64,000 bases of DNA from UBA969 sp041694635 (GTDB lineage: Bacteria; Planctomycetota; Planctomycetia; Gemmatales; Gemmataceae). The notes beneath the pieces are model-generated. The model did no database searches, had not been told where the DNA came from, and saw only the letters and a list, made by a program, of their open reading frames with translations. Made by a program: the position numbers and the translations under genes. Below, piece by piece: positions 53,159 to 62,753 of this stretch. The stretch spans positions 1 through 64,000 of the forward strand of contig JBDNHI010000016.1 in assembly GCA_041694635.1 (NCBI GenBank). The letters are read 5' to 3'. Position 1 is the stretch's first letter, and the number at the start of each line of letters is the position of its first letter.

Positions 53159-54991
53159 ATGCAAATACAATCTTATGCAAAAAATGTCCAACTTTATGTT
53201 TTATCGTTAACCCTTTGCTTTAATTCAATTTCATTAGCAAACCCTTTCAACCCAGATAAAGTAGAAGAGTTTAAAAGAGCTTTTCTAAATCGTAGTGATG
53301 AAGATCGTAAGGGCAAATTAATAAACATAGTTAATAACACCAATTATTTAGGCGAATTAAGTAAGATTATTATGCTGCCTGAATGGCAATTTATTGAGGG
53401 GAATAAAAGGATAAGTGACATAAATGGGGAAGTACGCGTTGCTGCAATCGAAAAATTTAAAGTAAAATGCCTTGCACTTCTTAAAAACGGCCAAGATGTC
53501 GAAAAAATTGAAGTCGCTATACTTGTAGGCGAAACTGCTTTCGCAAACCTAATCGATGAAACTTCTGAATCCCTTGATCAAATTGCACAGCGGAGTCGCT
53601 ACCTTAGGGCAGAACTTGGTAACCTTGCACCCCAACTTGCTTTGCTTACTAAAAGTAAAAATGAAACTTTAATAATCGCCTCAGTTACAGCTTTAGGAAA
53701 AATCGAGTCTAAACCTGATCTTTTCGCCTCAACAATTTCAAACTTAATTGAATTAAATCCATCCAATACACCTGCAATTAGACGGGTTGCTGCTACCAGT
53801 CTTAAAACCAGACTGGGAACTGTCGGCCAATTACTCAAACAAATCAGGGTGGTTCGGGATCGAGATAACCTCGACCTCATTAACGATCTTTTAGCAACCA
53901 GCAAACTTTGTTTTCCATTAGGAGTTCGAGCTTTAAAAGATAAGGATTACATTGTAAGGGAGCAAGGAACCCTTGCTTGCAAGCAATCTACTTCTACACT
54001 CGTTGAGGTTGACTATATCATCCCAACAAGGGAAGCAGAAATGGTAATGTTGGAAAGGCCAGATATCATTGGTTTAAGAGTAAAAGGGTTTCGCGATGCG
54101 CTGAACGCAGAAAATGATCTGATCAAAGCATTCCGAGATAATATGCGTGAACTATCTGACCATTCTACAAATTTTGAAGCTGACCCTATGGTAAGGGTAG
54201 CAAGCTTGGATGTAATGGAAGACTTGGTTATAATCCGAAAAAAACTGATCGATTTTGAAGGAATTTTAGCAAAACTTGAAACCCAAGCAGGTATGCCAGT
54301 AAATCTAAATTCAAAATTAATAACCCACGATGTTATTCCATCAGGAGATGAATTTAAAAAGATCCTTGAAGATTTATTTATGGTGCTATCTGACCCAAAC
54401 TTCAAGATTAGGCTAAATGGCGTAGAAATTCTTGAAGGTTTTTTAAGTATGCCTGACATTACTGATCGAATATTAAAAGAAAAAGATATTAATTTATTTA
54501 AAAAATTGGCATCCGTTGCTAACTCTGACCAAAATCTGATGGTTCGCTATGCTTCCATTCGAGCAATGGGGCGATCCGCCCCACTTTTACCTGAAATAGC
54601 AATTCCTGTTTTATCAAAATCTATTCAAGAAGAAGATTTAGACATCCGGATTGAAGCTGCTAGGTCTTTAAAGAAATATGGCAAAGATGCCGTAAAGGCA
54701 ATTGCCTCCTTAAAGAAAATGCTTCCTAAAGGTGATTCGGAATCTAGGATTGCGATGATGCAAGCCGTTGTGGCCTTGGGAACGGAAGGCTCTCCCACGC
54801 TTGAGGCAGTTGCGAAAAATCTTGAATCTGAAGATTACAGGGTAAGAATAAAAGCTGCAGAAACATTAGGAAGATTTGGAAAACTGGCATTAAGCCAAGT
54901 CCCTGCTTTACAAAAAAGCCTGAAGGATGAAGACCCTAATGTAAGAAATGCAGCAAGTTCGGCATTACTTAAAATTCGATTTGAATCTTAA
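53159..54991 (+). CDS. Exported HEAT-repeat protein
   Basis: A 610-residue protein with a signal peptide ending near NSISLANP. Helical repeats recur along the chain and are clearest at the C-terminus, where HEAT-type units of about 35 residues follow one another (VRYASIRAMGRSAPLLPEIA; IRIEAARSLKKYGKDAVKAI; VRIKAAETLGRFGKLALSQV; VRNAASSALLKIRFES). Such repeats form curved scaffolds for protein binding; no catalytic motif is visible. The gene ends 18 bp from the convergent clpS gene. The binding partner is unknown. Confidence 0.75.
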   Translation: MQIQSYAKNVQLYVLSLTLCFNSISLANPFNPDKVEEFKRAFLNRSDEDRKGKLINIVNNTNYLGELSKIIMLPEWQFIEGNKRISDINGEVRVAAIEKFKVKCLALLKNGQDVEKIEVAILVGETAFANLIDETSESLDQIAQRSRYLRAELGNLAPQLALLTKSKNETLIIASVTALGKIESKPDLFASTISNLIELNPSNTPAIRRVAATSLKTRLGTVGQLLKQIRVVRDRDNLDLINDLLATSKLCFPLGVRALKDKDYIVREQGTLACKQSTSTLVEVDYIIPTREAEMVMLERPDIIGLRVKGFRDALNAENDLIKAFRDNMRELSDHSTNFEADPMVRVASLDVMEDLVIIRKKLIDFEGILAKLETQAGMPVNLNSKLITHDVIPSGDEFKKILEDLFMVLSDPNFKIRLNGVEILEGFLSMPDITDRILKEKDINLFKKLASVANSDQNLMVRYASIRAMGRSAPLLPEIAIPVLSKSIQEEDLDIRIEAARSLKKYGKDAVKAIASLKKMLPKGDSESRIAMMQAVVALGTEGSPTLEAVAKNLESEDYRVRIKAAETLGRFGKLALSQVPALQKSLKDEDPNVRNAASSALLKIRFES

Positions 54992-55009
54992 TCGCAAGAA
55001 ATTGAAATT

Positions 55010-55324
55010 TTAGTTGGCAGGCTCAATAACTGCTGTCATTGAACCTTCACACTTTTTTGAACTTAGATGATCAGCGCCAAAAGAATGAATCTGATCGCGC
55101 TTTAACTCAGCGTGTTCTTTTGAAGTGGTAAGAACAATCGCTCTTCCAGATTTATCAACTTCCAAGGCAAGTTTGTAGCCCTTTTCACGAGGATACCCAA
55201 ACAATGTCTGCATCATTCCAATAACATATTCGTAAGTATGATATTCATCATTAATTAGAATCACATTATAAGGAGGCAGAATTTTAGTTTCGTTAATTAA
55301 TTCTGGTTCAATAATAGATGGCAT
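55010..55324 (-). CDS. clpS: ATP-dependent Clp protease adaptor ClpS
   Basis: A 104-residue ClpS, which delivers N-degron substrates to ClpAP. The signature is PPYNVILINDEYHTYEYVIG with the N-D-x-x-T-like hinge and acidic pocket, followed by LFGYPREKGYKLALEVDKSG with the conserved K-x-x-x-L-x-x-x-V-x-x-x-G, and VLTTSKEHAELKRDQIHSFG. Start ATG 55324 follows AGGGT. It lies 35 nt downstream of the FHA-GAF-phosphatase gene, so the two may be cotranscribed. No clpA or clpC gene is adjacent. Confidence 0.95.
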   Translation of the reverse strand: MPSIIEPELINETKILPPYNVILINDEYHTYEYVIGMMQTLFGYPREKGYKLALEVDKSGRAIVLTTSKEHAELKRDQIHSFGADHLSSKKCEGSMTAVIEPAN

Positions 55325-55359
55325 TTGAAACCCTGCAAAATTAAGTTTAGTTGGTAAAA

Positions 55360-57039
55360 TTACGCCTTTCTGCGTACTACTACAATGGTAATGTCATCGT
55401 GTGGATATTGTCTTCCTACGGTATGCTTCTTAATTGCTTCCACCAAACACCGAAGAACATTATTGGCAGAGTTATCTTTAATCCCAGTCAAGCATTCTTT
55501 TAACCCATCTTTATTTCTGTCCTTACTTACAAAAGGAACATCTGAAACGCTCATGGCATCTGGAACACCGTCAGAGTAAAGCAACATTGTTTGCCCCACT
55601 TCCAACTGGAATTCAGCGAATTCGTAGGGATAGCCTTCAAGAATACCAAGCATAACCCCAGCGGTGTCTAGATTAACAGAATCATAAGGGACCGAACCAT
55701 CACCCTTTATAATCATTGGTGCCATATGCCCAGCATTAACAACCGTAACTTTATGGTCAGGGTTCATAACCGCAAGGATTAAAGTCACAAAACGATCAAG
55801 TTGACTGGTATGAGGATAAAGAATATTATTCAATTTAGTAATGGCTTCAACAGGTGTGGGTTCCATAAGCAAAGTGAGCCTAGTTTCAGAAGCAAGCTTA
55901 GCCATCAAAAGGGCAGCGGGAATGCCTTTACCAGCAACATCGCCGACCGCAACTGCAAGTCGATTATTACTCATTGGAATAAAACCGTAGTAATCGCCCC
56001 CAATTTCCTGAGCGGCTTGGTAATGAGCTGCAAATTCATAATCGGGCATTTTAGGAAAATCAATAGGAAGAAAGCTTTTCTGAACCTGATTTGCAAGTTC
56101 GAGATCACGCTTAATTCTTTCCTGAAGTATGGAGCTTTGATGGTACTTTGCGTTCTCCATCGCTGTTCCAGCTTGATTTGCAACACCCCAAAGCAATTTA
56201 AGATCGTCTTGGGTAAACTTCTTACTACGATCTTGGGTATCGACCTGAATAACGCCAAATGCCTTGCCATCTACCCCACACAGAGGCACACACATTACCG
56301 AACGAATTTTAAAATCAACTATACTTTGACTGGTTTGCATTCTGCTATCTTGACTTGCATCATCACTAAGAAACGCCTGTTTTTGTTCCAAACATTGTTT
56401 AACAATACTTTTACTAAACCTAGCACTGGTTTCGTCTTGAGGCCTACGGGTTTTAATAATGCGTGGCACAAATTTATTGGTGCTTGTATCACCCATAATT
56501 ATAAAACACCGGTCTGCTTGCTTAAACAACTGAAACATACAATCAACTGTTGTAGGTAAAAGCTTATCAAGTTCCAATACTTTGCTTAACGATGTAGTTA
56601 TCTCTAGCAGCAAACGCAACTTCTCTGCAGGTTGCGTTTCTAGCAACTGCTGGCTACTTGCATTAATGGTAACGTGAACCGTACTCGAAGTGTTTTCTCC
56701 CTTATCATCGTCCATATCAAGCGCGGCTTGATCCGCCTGTCCAGAAGCACTTTTGGCATGAAAAGAAACTACAAAGTCGCAAATGCGAATCTGATCGTTA
56801 TTCTTTAGTGGCACCCTTCCGGTAATCTGCTGATCGTTCAAGAAAGTACCGTTTCGGCTTTTGTTATCTTCAAGGAAAAATTGACCCTGCACTTTTAGAA
56901 TAAAAGCGTGTTCTCGACTAACGGAGGTCACGGGAATAATAATTGCACAATCAGGGTTTCTCCCCATAACAAATCTATCACCAATCAAGGGAATATCTTT
57001 GCCCTCGCCGTGGCCTTTAATAATTTTGATTAAACTCAT
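55360..57039 (-). CDS. FHA-GAF-PP2C (SpoIIE/RsbU-type) regulator
   Basis: A 559-residue signalling protein. An FHA domain (about 1-95) shows FVMGRNPDCAIIIPVTSVSR and FFLEDNKSRNGTFLND, including the Arg, Ser-Arg and Asn used to bind phosphothreonine. A GAF domain (about 145-300) has RSVMCVPLCGVDGKAFGVIQ. A PP2C phosphatase (about 330-555) has GDYYGFIPM, VGDVAGKGIPAALLMAKLAS and MLLYSDGVPDAM, matching the metal-binding Asp positions of RsbU/SpoIIE. The likely role is phosphoprotein-triggered dephosphorylation of an anti-anti-sigma factor, but no such gene is nearby. Start ATG 57039 follows AGGGG. Confidence 0.93.
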   Translation of the reverse strand: MSLIKIIKGHGEGKDIPLIGDRFVMGRNPDCAIIIPVTSVSREHAFILKVQGQFFLEDNKSRNGTFLNDQQITGRVPLKNNDQIRICDFVVSFHAKSASGQADQAALDMDDDKGENTSSTVHVTINASSQQLLETQPAEKLRLLLEITTSLSKVLELDKLLPTTVDCMFQLFKQADRCFIIMGDTSTNKFVPRIIKTRRPQDETSARFSKSIVKQCLEQKQAFLSDDASQDSRMQTSQSIVDFKIRSVMCVPLCGVDGKAFGVIQVDTQDRSKKFTQDDLKLLWGVANQAGTAMENAKYHQSSILQERIKRDLELANQVQKSFLPIDFPKMPDYEFAAHYQAAQEIGGDYYGFIPMSNNRLAVAVGDVAGKGIPAALLMAKLASETRLTLLMEPTPVEAITKLNNILYPHTSQLDRFVTLILAVMNPDHKVTVVNAGHMAPMIIKGDGSVPYDSVNLDTAGVMLGILEGYPYEFAEFQLEVGQTMLLYSDGVPDAMSVSDVPFVSKDRNKDGLKECLTGIKDNSANNVLRCLVEAIKKHTVGRQYPHDDITIVVVRRKA

Positions 57040-57180
57040 TGAAAACCCCTAAAGTACTAATGTCTTAATAAAAATTTAAGAAGTAACACTAGATAGATTA
57101 CTTGGAAACCAACCGATTTGCAAGAATCTGATAAAGAAACAATGAGCCTTGGTCTAAAGTCACAAAAAACTTTATTGAAC

Positions 57181-60100
57181 CTAAATGGCCTGAAGCTTAA
57201 TAATCAAATCACCACCCTCGACTTGGGACCCAGCGGAAGCAGTGACAGAAAGAACAATAGCTGCCTTTTCAGAACAAACGGTGGTTTCCATTTTCATAGC
57301 TTCTAAGACAAAGAGTTTTTGCCCGGGGCTGACTTCTTCGCCCGTTGCGACCAAGAATTTCGAAATAACACCGGGCATAGGTGAGGCAATTTCGAATGGG
57401 TTCCCTGGGGTAGCTTTAGGCCTTAATGGAGATTTAGCAGTTAAAGACCTATCAAGTGCAACAACTTCTCGGGGTTGGCCGTTTAGTTCAAAAAACACAG
57501 TTCTGGTGCCATCTGCGTGAGGTTCGCCAACGGTAAGAAACTTAAGAATAAGGGTTTTACCCATTTCAATTTCAACACTAGCTTCGTCGCCCGGTTGCAT
57601 CCCGTGAAAGAAAACAGGTGTAGGCAAAACGCTGGTGTCAGAATAGCGTTTTTGATGTTCAACAAACTCGGGAAAAACCTTGGGGTAGAGGATAAAGCTA
57701 AGAACTTCAGTGATTTCCGGATTGATTCCAGAGATTTCATATAATTGCTTTTTAGAGGCATCAAAATCAGCAGCGGCTAAAGAAGCTCCAGGTCTACCAA
57801 CAATAGGTTTTCTTCCCTTTAATATTTTTGTTTGAAGTTGTTTGGGAAACCCTCCGACAGGTTCTCCAAGGCGCCCTTCAAAAAATTCTACAACAGATTC
57901 TGGGTAGGATAACTCTCGGGAACCATTTTCAACATCATCCCTAGTCAAGGAATTACCCACCATAAACAAAGCCATATCTCCAACAACTTTAGAGGTAGGT
58001 GTTACTTTTACAATATCGCCAAACATCTGGTTAACTTCGGTATACATTTGACAAACTTCGCGCCACCGGTCACCAAGTCCAACGGCTTTGGCCTGCTGAA
58101 ACAAATTGGTGTACTGACCGCCAGGCATTTCGTTTAAATAGACATCAGCAGTAGGTGCCAGTTGGCCGGTTTCAAATGGTGAATACATAGAGCGGACGGC
58201 CTCCCAATAAAGGGCAACCTCGTGCAGTGCATCCTTATTTAAATCTGGATCTCGTTCTTGGAATTTAAGCGCTTCGCCAAGTGCATTAAGGCTAGGTTGG
58301 CTGGTCATACCAGAAAAGGGAGCCATAGCAGCATCGACAACATCAACGCCTTCGGCAGAAGCAAATAAGAGAGAAGCAATTTGCCCACCCGCACAATCGT
58401 GAGTATGAAAATGAATAGGGAGGCCAATTTCTTGCTTGAGGGTTCTAACCAATTGTTGAGCAGCCCAAGGCTTAAGAAGCCCCGCCATATCCTTGATCGC
58501 AATAATATTTGCTCCAAGCTTTTCTAATTGTTTAGCAAGTTCGACATAATACTTGAGGGTATACTTAGTTCGCTTCGGGTCAAGTATATCGCCTGTATAA
58601 CAAATAGCTGCTTCGCAAATCATATTTGAATTCCGAACCGCATCAATGGCAAGTTGAAGGTTGGGAATACCATTGAGGGCATCAAAACAACGAAAGATAT
58701 CAACCCCCGCCAACCCTGCTTCTTTTACAAAACGGTGCACAACATTATCGGGATAGCTGGTATATCCAACCGCATTTGCAGAACGAAGAAGCATTTGGAA
58801 GAGAATATTAGGAACGCGTTGGCGCATTTCAGAAAGCCGATCCCAAGGAGATTCCTTAAGGAATCGCATTGAGGTGTCAAAAGTAGCACCGCCCCACATT
58901 TCGAGAGAAAAAAGCTGGCTCATTTGCGACGCATAAAAAGGCGCAATACGCAGCATATCTCGTGTGCGCATCCGAGTTGCCAATAGCGATTGGTGGGCAT
59001 CCCTAAAAGTGGTATCGGTAATCCAAAGTTTTTTTTCTTTTTTAAGCCATTGAGAAAACTTCTCCGGGCCAAGTTCTTTGAAAATATCCCTAGTACCTTT
59101 GGGCAAATTTTTAGAAACTCCTGCTAAAACCGTAGCGCTTAACTCGGGTTCTTGAACCGTTGCTGCTTTCACGCCTGAAATACTTTTTATATCGGGATGG
59201 CCATTTACAATAATCTCGCCAATGTACCGCAGCAATTTGGTCGCCCGATCCTTACGCAAAGGCAGATCTAATAAAGTTGGAGTTTCGTCAATAAACCGAG
59301 TAGTACATAAACCATTAAGAAAATCAGGATGGTCAACCAAATTAATAAGAAAAGGAATGTTAGTTTTCACTCCGCGAATTCTAAACTCATTTAGACTGCG
59401 CAACATTCTTCTAGCAGCATCTTCATAAGTTAGAGCAGCAGCAGTTACCTTAACAAGCAAAGAATCATAAAAAGGATTAATAACCGCACCAGTAAAGGCA
59501 GAACCCGCATCTAGGCGAATCCCCATACCACTTGCAGACCGATAGTTACTTAGTTTGCCATAATCTGGCAGGAAATTATTAACCGGATCTTCGGTAGTGA
59601 CCCGGCATTGAATCGCATAGCCACGCACCGAAATATCAGCCTGATTCTTAAAACCTATTTCTGGGTTATGTAAGGCAAACCCCTGTGCAACCATTATCTG
59701 ACTTTTCACCAAATCCACACCAGTCACCTGTTCGGTTACCGTATGCTCAACCTGAATACGGGGGTTCACTTCGATAAAATAAAACTTATTAGTCTCGGCA
59801 TCAACGAGAAATTCAACGGTGGAAGCGTTATCAACGCCAGCTTCGCGCCCGATAGCGATGGCGGCATCAAGAATACCCTGCCTAGTTTGTTGGTTTAGAT
59901 TAAAGGCTGGTGCAATTTCGACTATTTTTTGGTGCCTGCGCTGAACCGAACAATCTCGTTCATAAAGATGAAGTAAGTTTCCGTGTCGATCGCCTAAAAG
60001 CTGCACTTCAATATGTTTGGCTTTACGAATAAATTTTTCAATAAAGACATCAGGAATTCCAAAGGCTGCCCCTGCTTCGCGTCTTGCCTGTTCTAAGGAA

Positions 60101-60651
60101 TCTTGCAACTTTGCTTCCGATTCTACCACTCGCATTCCCCGCCCACCACCACCCATAGAAGCCTTAATAATGACCGGGTATCCAAGCCTAGTTGCTATAG
60201 CTTTGGCTTCGCCTAAATCTGAAACAGCATCACTGCCAGAAAGAATAGTCACTTTTGCTCGTTGTGCCAATGACCTTGCCTGAACCTTGTCACCTAGGCT
60301 TAAAAGAACCTCCGGACACGGTCCAATGAACACCATTCCTGCATTAATAACAGCCTTTGCAAATCCAGCATTTTCCGAAAGAAAGCCATAACCAGGATGA
60401 ATTGCATCAACATCGTGTAATTTCGCTACTGCAACGATTTCATCAATGGAAAGGTAAGACCGAATTGGTTCCCCAGCTTTACCAATGCGATATGCCTCAT
60501 CTGCCTTGAAGCGGTGCAATGCAAAGCGATCTTCATAAGAGTAAATTGCAACAGTTCTAATGTTCAATTCACTTGCGGTACGAAATACACGAATTGCAAT
60601 TTCACTTCGATTTGCAACAAGAATTTTTTTAAATTTGCGAATAATAGTCAT
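57181..60651 (-). CDS. pyc: Pyruvate carboxylase
   Basis: A single-chain pyruvate carboxylase of 1156 residues, the usual length. It makes oxaloacetate from pyruvate with ATP and bicarbonate. In order: biotin carboxylase (FKKILVANRSEIAIRVFRTA, ATP-grasp KASMGGGGRGMRVV, FYFIEVNPRIQVEHTVTEQV), carboxyltransferase (WITDTTFRDAHQSLLATRMR with the metal-site D and K-D-M-A-G-L-L later, HFHTHDCAGG), and a biotin-carrier domain with EAMKMETTV near residue 1117, where K1120 is biotinylated. Start ATG 60651 is chosen over an upstream in-frame codon. It stands alone between the FHA gene and a strong hairpin. Confidence 0.96.
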   Translation of the reverse strand: MTIIRKFKKILVANRSEIAIRVFRTASELNIRTVAIYSYEDRFALHRFKADEAYRIGKAGEPIRSYLSIDEIVAVAKLHDVDAIHPGYGFLSENAGFAKAVINAGMVFIGPCPEVLLSLGDKVQARSLAQRAKVTILSGSDAVSDLGEAKAIATRLGYPVIIKASMGGGGRGMRVVESEAKLQDSLEQARREAGAAFGIPDVFIEKFIRKAKHIEVQLLGDRHGNLLHLYERDCSVQRRHQKIVEIAPAFNLNQQTRQGILDAAIAIGREAGVDNASTVEFLVDAETNKFYFIEVNPRIQVEHTVTEQVTGVDLVKSQIMVAQGFALHNPEIGFKNQADISVRGYAIQCRVTTEDPVNNFLPDYGKLSNYRSASGMGIRLDAGSAFTGAVINPFYDSLLVKVTAAALTYEDAARRMLRSLNEFRIRGVKTNIPFLINLVDHPDFLNGLCTTRFIDETPTLLDLPLRKDRATKLLRYIGEIIVNGHPDIKSISGVKAATVQEPELSATVLAGVSKNLPKGTRDIFKELGPEKFSQWLKKEKKLWITDTTFRDAHQSLLATRMRTRDMLRIAPFYASQMSQLFSLEMWGGATFDTSMRFLKESPWDRLSEMRQRVPNILFQMLLRSANAVGYTSYPDNVVHRFVKEAGLAGVDIFRCFDALNGIPNLQLAIDAVRNSNMICEAAICYTGDILDPKRTKYTLKYYVELAKQLEKLGANIIAIKDMAGLLKPWAAQQLVRTLKQEIGLPIHFHTHDCAGGQIASLLFASAEGVDVVDAAMAPFSGMTSQPSLNALGEALKFQERDPDLNKDALHEVALYWEAVRSMYSPFETGQLAPTADVYLNEMPGGQYTNLFQQAKAVGLGDRWREVCQMYTEVNQMFGDIVKVTPTSKVVGDMALFMVGNSLTRDDVENGSRELSYPESVVEFFEGRLGEPVGGFPKQLQTKILKGRKPIVGRPGASLAAADFDASKKQLYEISGINPEITEVLSFILYPKVFPEFVEHQKRYSDTSVLPTPVFFHGMQPGDEASVEIEMGKTLILKFLTVGEPHADGTRTVFFELNGQPREVVALDRSLTAKSPLRPKATPGNPFEIASPMPGVISKFLVATGEEVSPGQKLFVLEAMKMETTVCSEKAAIVLSVTASAGSQVEGGDLIIKLQAI

Positions 60652-60729
60652 AAATAGATCCAATTTATTATTAGGTTCACCTTAAACATTTCAATTCTTG
60701 CTTTAGGTGTCTAATGAAAATGTACTGAA

Positions 60730-60793
60730 AAACACTAAGCGGTTCGAGACTCTCTTGCAAACTTTTGCAAGGTTCTCGAACCGCTTAGTGTTT
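60730..60793. terminator. Very long perfect hairpin downstream of the DUF1573 gene
   Basis: A perfect 20-bp inverted repeat, AAACACTAAGCGGTTCGAGA at 60730-60749 and its complement at 60774-60793. Inside it is a second, smaller stem, CTTGCAA (60754-60760) with TTGCAAG (60765-60771). It lies 16 nt past the DUF1573 stop and about 80 nt before pyc starts. On the reverse strand the stem is followed by only a short T-run, so terminator activity is likely but the stem is longer than needed. Confidence 0.65.
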
Positions 60794-60808
60794 AAAATTC
60801 ACAATTTA

Positions 60809-61789
60809 TCAAGGATTTACAAAAACAGTAGTATTTAATTGAATATCTCCGCCCTCAGGAATATCTGTTTTAATGGTCATCTTATGCTTTAAGTCTCCCT
60901 CTAAATTGGCTTTAAAAATCAAGGTTACAATATGAACTTCCTTTTTTTCTTTCGAAAGTTCTTTAACACTCCATCCCCCATCGAGTCCATCTAAACTAAG
61001 AATCGTAAATGGTTGGCTCCCACGAACCACAATCTTGCGTTCGCTGGTATCCCCCATTTTAATTTTTCCTAAAGAAAGGTAAGGGGGATTAACCGATAAA
61101 ATCGACTCTACTTCAACATTTAAAGGCACCCTTACAAACTGAATACCAGAAGAATTGGTCGTAAACAAAATATCTGAGAACCATTTTCCCACAGGAATAT
61201 CTGCCCGAATAATGGCAAAAGCTTCATAAATGACATCATTCCCTTCACGCTTAATCAAATTAAATTTAGCTTTAACATAGTTACTTTCAGTTTTGGCATC
61301 AACAATTTCGAGATTAGGAAAACCATAAAATCTCAAGGTTGTCTTAACTTCGTTTGCCTTGCCACGCTTAATCTGACCGAAATCAAATTTTTCAGGGGAT
61401 ACAGCAAAATCATTCCTACCATAAGCTTGAACCAACAACCTAACCTCATCATACCTAGGTTTATCAAATGAAACATAAACGGTAACGCTTTTAGACCCAC
61501 TAAATCGGGTGCTATCCATACTTGTAAGAACGAAAGTTTCTTCATTAGGCAGAATCTGGCTTTTGGCAACCGAGGCGCTAACGCAACCACAAGAAACCCG
61601 AACCCCAGAAATACTAATTGTTTCCGAAGTATTATTTTTAATTTTAAATTGGTGAACGAGAGCTGGACCCCGAGGAACAGAACCAAAGTCTTTGTTTAAC
61701 TCCTGAAAAAGGCCCTCTGCCCAACCTGCAGCATTAGCACTCCCACAGGCAGAAATCAAAACAAACGAAAACAACCATCGAAATGGCAT
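60809..61789 (-). CDS. Exported DUF1573 protein
   Basis: A 326-residue protein with a signal peptide (FRWLFSFVLISACGSANA). The DUF1573 core is seen in FGSVPRGPALVHQFKIKNNT, followed by ISGVRVSCGCVSASVAKSQI with the characteristic C-x-C, and VTVYVSFDKPRYDE. A second beta-sandwich unit follows (FDFGQIKRGKANEVKTTLRF) and a third related stretch (LSLGKIKMGDTSERKIVVRG), so the protein is a string of Ig-like domains. DUF1573 is abundant in planctomycetes and Bacteroidota; its function is unknown. ATG 61789 follows GAGGG, excluding the seven-residue longer form. Confidence 0.85.
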   Translation of the reverse strand: MPFRWLFSFVLISACGSANAAGWAEGLFQELNKDFGSVPRGPALVHQFKIKNNTSETISISGVRVSCGCVSASVAKSQILPNEETFVLTSMDSTRFSGSKSVTVYVSFDKPRYDEVRLLVQAYGRNDFAVSPEKFDFGQIKRGKANEVKTTLRFYGFPNLEIVDAKTESNYVKAKFNLIKREGNDVIYEAFAIIRADIPVGKWFSDILFTTNSSGIQFVRVPLNVEVESILSVNPPYLSLGKIKMGDTSERKIVVRGSQPFTILSLDGLDGGWSVKELSKEKKEVHIVTLIFKANLEGDLKHKMTIKTDIPEGGDIQLNTTVFVNP

Positions 61790-61880
61790 TTTAAAACCCT
61801 CAAAGAACACCTTGAAAAATAATACACCCCTTTTAATAACCCACTTGATTATTTATTTCCCCTAAATGCCCCGTAGTCAA

Positions 61881-61954
61881 AATTTGATTATTAAAAACAG
61901 TAACTTTTATCAAATTCTCAAGCTTGAAGGTATTACCATTTATTTTTCAAGCTT
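61881..61954. repeat. Two adjacent inverted repeats between comF and the DUF1573 gene
   Basis: AATTTGAT at 61881-61888 pairs with ATCAAATT at 61909-61916, and AAGCTTGAA at 61920-61928 pairs with TTCAAGCTT at 61946-61954. They lie between the comF stop and the next gene on the same strand, so either could help end the comF transcript. No clean T-run supports this. Confidence 0.35.
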
Positions 61955-61999
61955 TATCCATTTAAAACCTCCGAACAAAACAATCGGACTAATTTACCA

Positions 62000-62746
62000 T
62001 TATTTTCCAAAGGACCTTGCGAGTACCGCAACGATCACACTTTTAGCCCCTGCCCCCACCAACACCTTTGCAACATTATTTGCAGTGGCACCCGTGGTTA
62101 AAACATCATCAACAAGAAGAATGTGCTTACACCGAACCAAAGAGTGGTTGGTGCAAGCAAAAGCCCGTCTCAAATTTTTTCGCCTTTCCGTTGGCAATAA
62201 TCGAGATTGCTCAGGAGTAAACCGAACTTTTCTTAAAATTCTACTTCCGAAATTCACCCCAAGTACTTCAGCTACTCCCTTGGCTATTGACTCGGTCTGA
62301 TTATGACCCTTGATTAACCGTTTCCACCAATGAACCGGGATGCAAGTAATTAAATCTGGCTTGAGCTGTAAAGTATTAGAAATATGAAGGCCCAAAAAGG
62401 AACCCATAGTTTGAGCTAATTGTTCACCCTCCAAATGTTTGATCCTTAAGATTACTTCTTTAAGCTTATCTTGATAAAACCCATAAGAAATAACTCGTTC
62501 AAATTGAAAACGATCCTGCTTACAATAAATACAACCATTCGTTGTATCGATATTTGGCCCAACTTGAGCACTACAGCGGGTACACTTTGGCTCTGGTGCA
62601 GGTTGCAATTGAAGCAAGCAACTTTTACATAACCATTTTTCCTGATGTTCAAGCAACTGCTTGCAACTGTGGCATTGCGACGGAGCAATTACATACAAAC
62701 CAGCATCTACCCAAGGGGATACTATTTGAGACCACATTGTTTTCAT
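62000..62746 (-). CDS. comF: ComF-type phosphoribosyltransferase-like protein
   Basis: A protein of about 248 residues of the ComF family, linked to DNA uptake and possibly acting on DNA during competence. The N-terminus has a four-Cys zinc finger (SQCHSCKQLLEHQEKWLCKSC, with CTRC and CIYC further on), followed by a type I phosphoribosyltransferase-like domain with ILLVDDVLTTGATANNVAKV as the PRPP-binding loop. ATG 62746 is chosen because it begins cleanly after the upstream gene's stop; ATG 62776 would overlap that gene by 23 bases and neither has a good ribosome site. Other competence genes are not nearby. Confidence 0.88.
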   Translation of the reverse strand: MKTMWSQIVSPWVDAGLYVIAPSQCHSCKQLLEHQEKWLCKSCLLQLQPAPEPKCTRCSAQVGPNIDTTNGCIYCKQDRFQFERVISYGFYQDKLKEVILRIKHLEGEQLAQTMGSFLGLHISNTLQLKPDLITCIPVHWWKRLIKGHNQTESIAKGVAEVLGVNFGSRILRKVRFTPEQSRLLPTERRKNLRRAFACTNHSLVRCKHILLVDDVLTTGATANNVAKVLVGAGAKSVIVAVLARSFGK

Positions 62747-62753
62747 AGATTTA

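Noticed and set aside
55801..56559. 252-codon + strand frame antisense to the FHA-GAF-PP2C gene
   Set aside because: The opposite frame encodes three recognisable domains end to end; this one does not resemble any protein.
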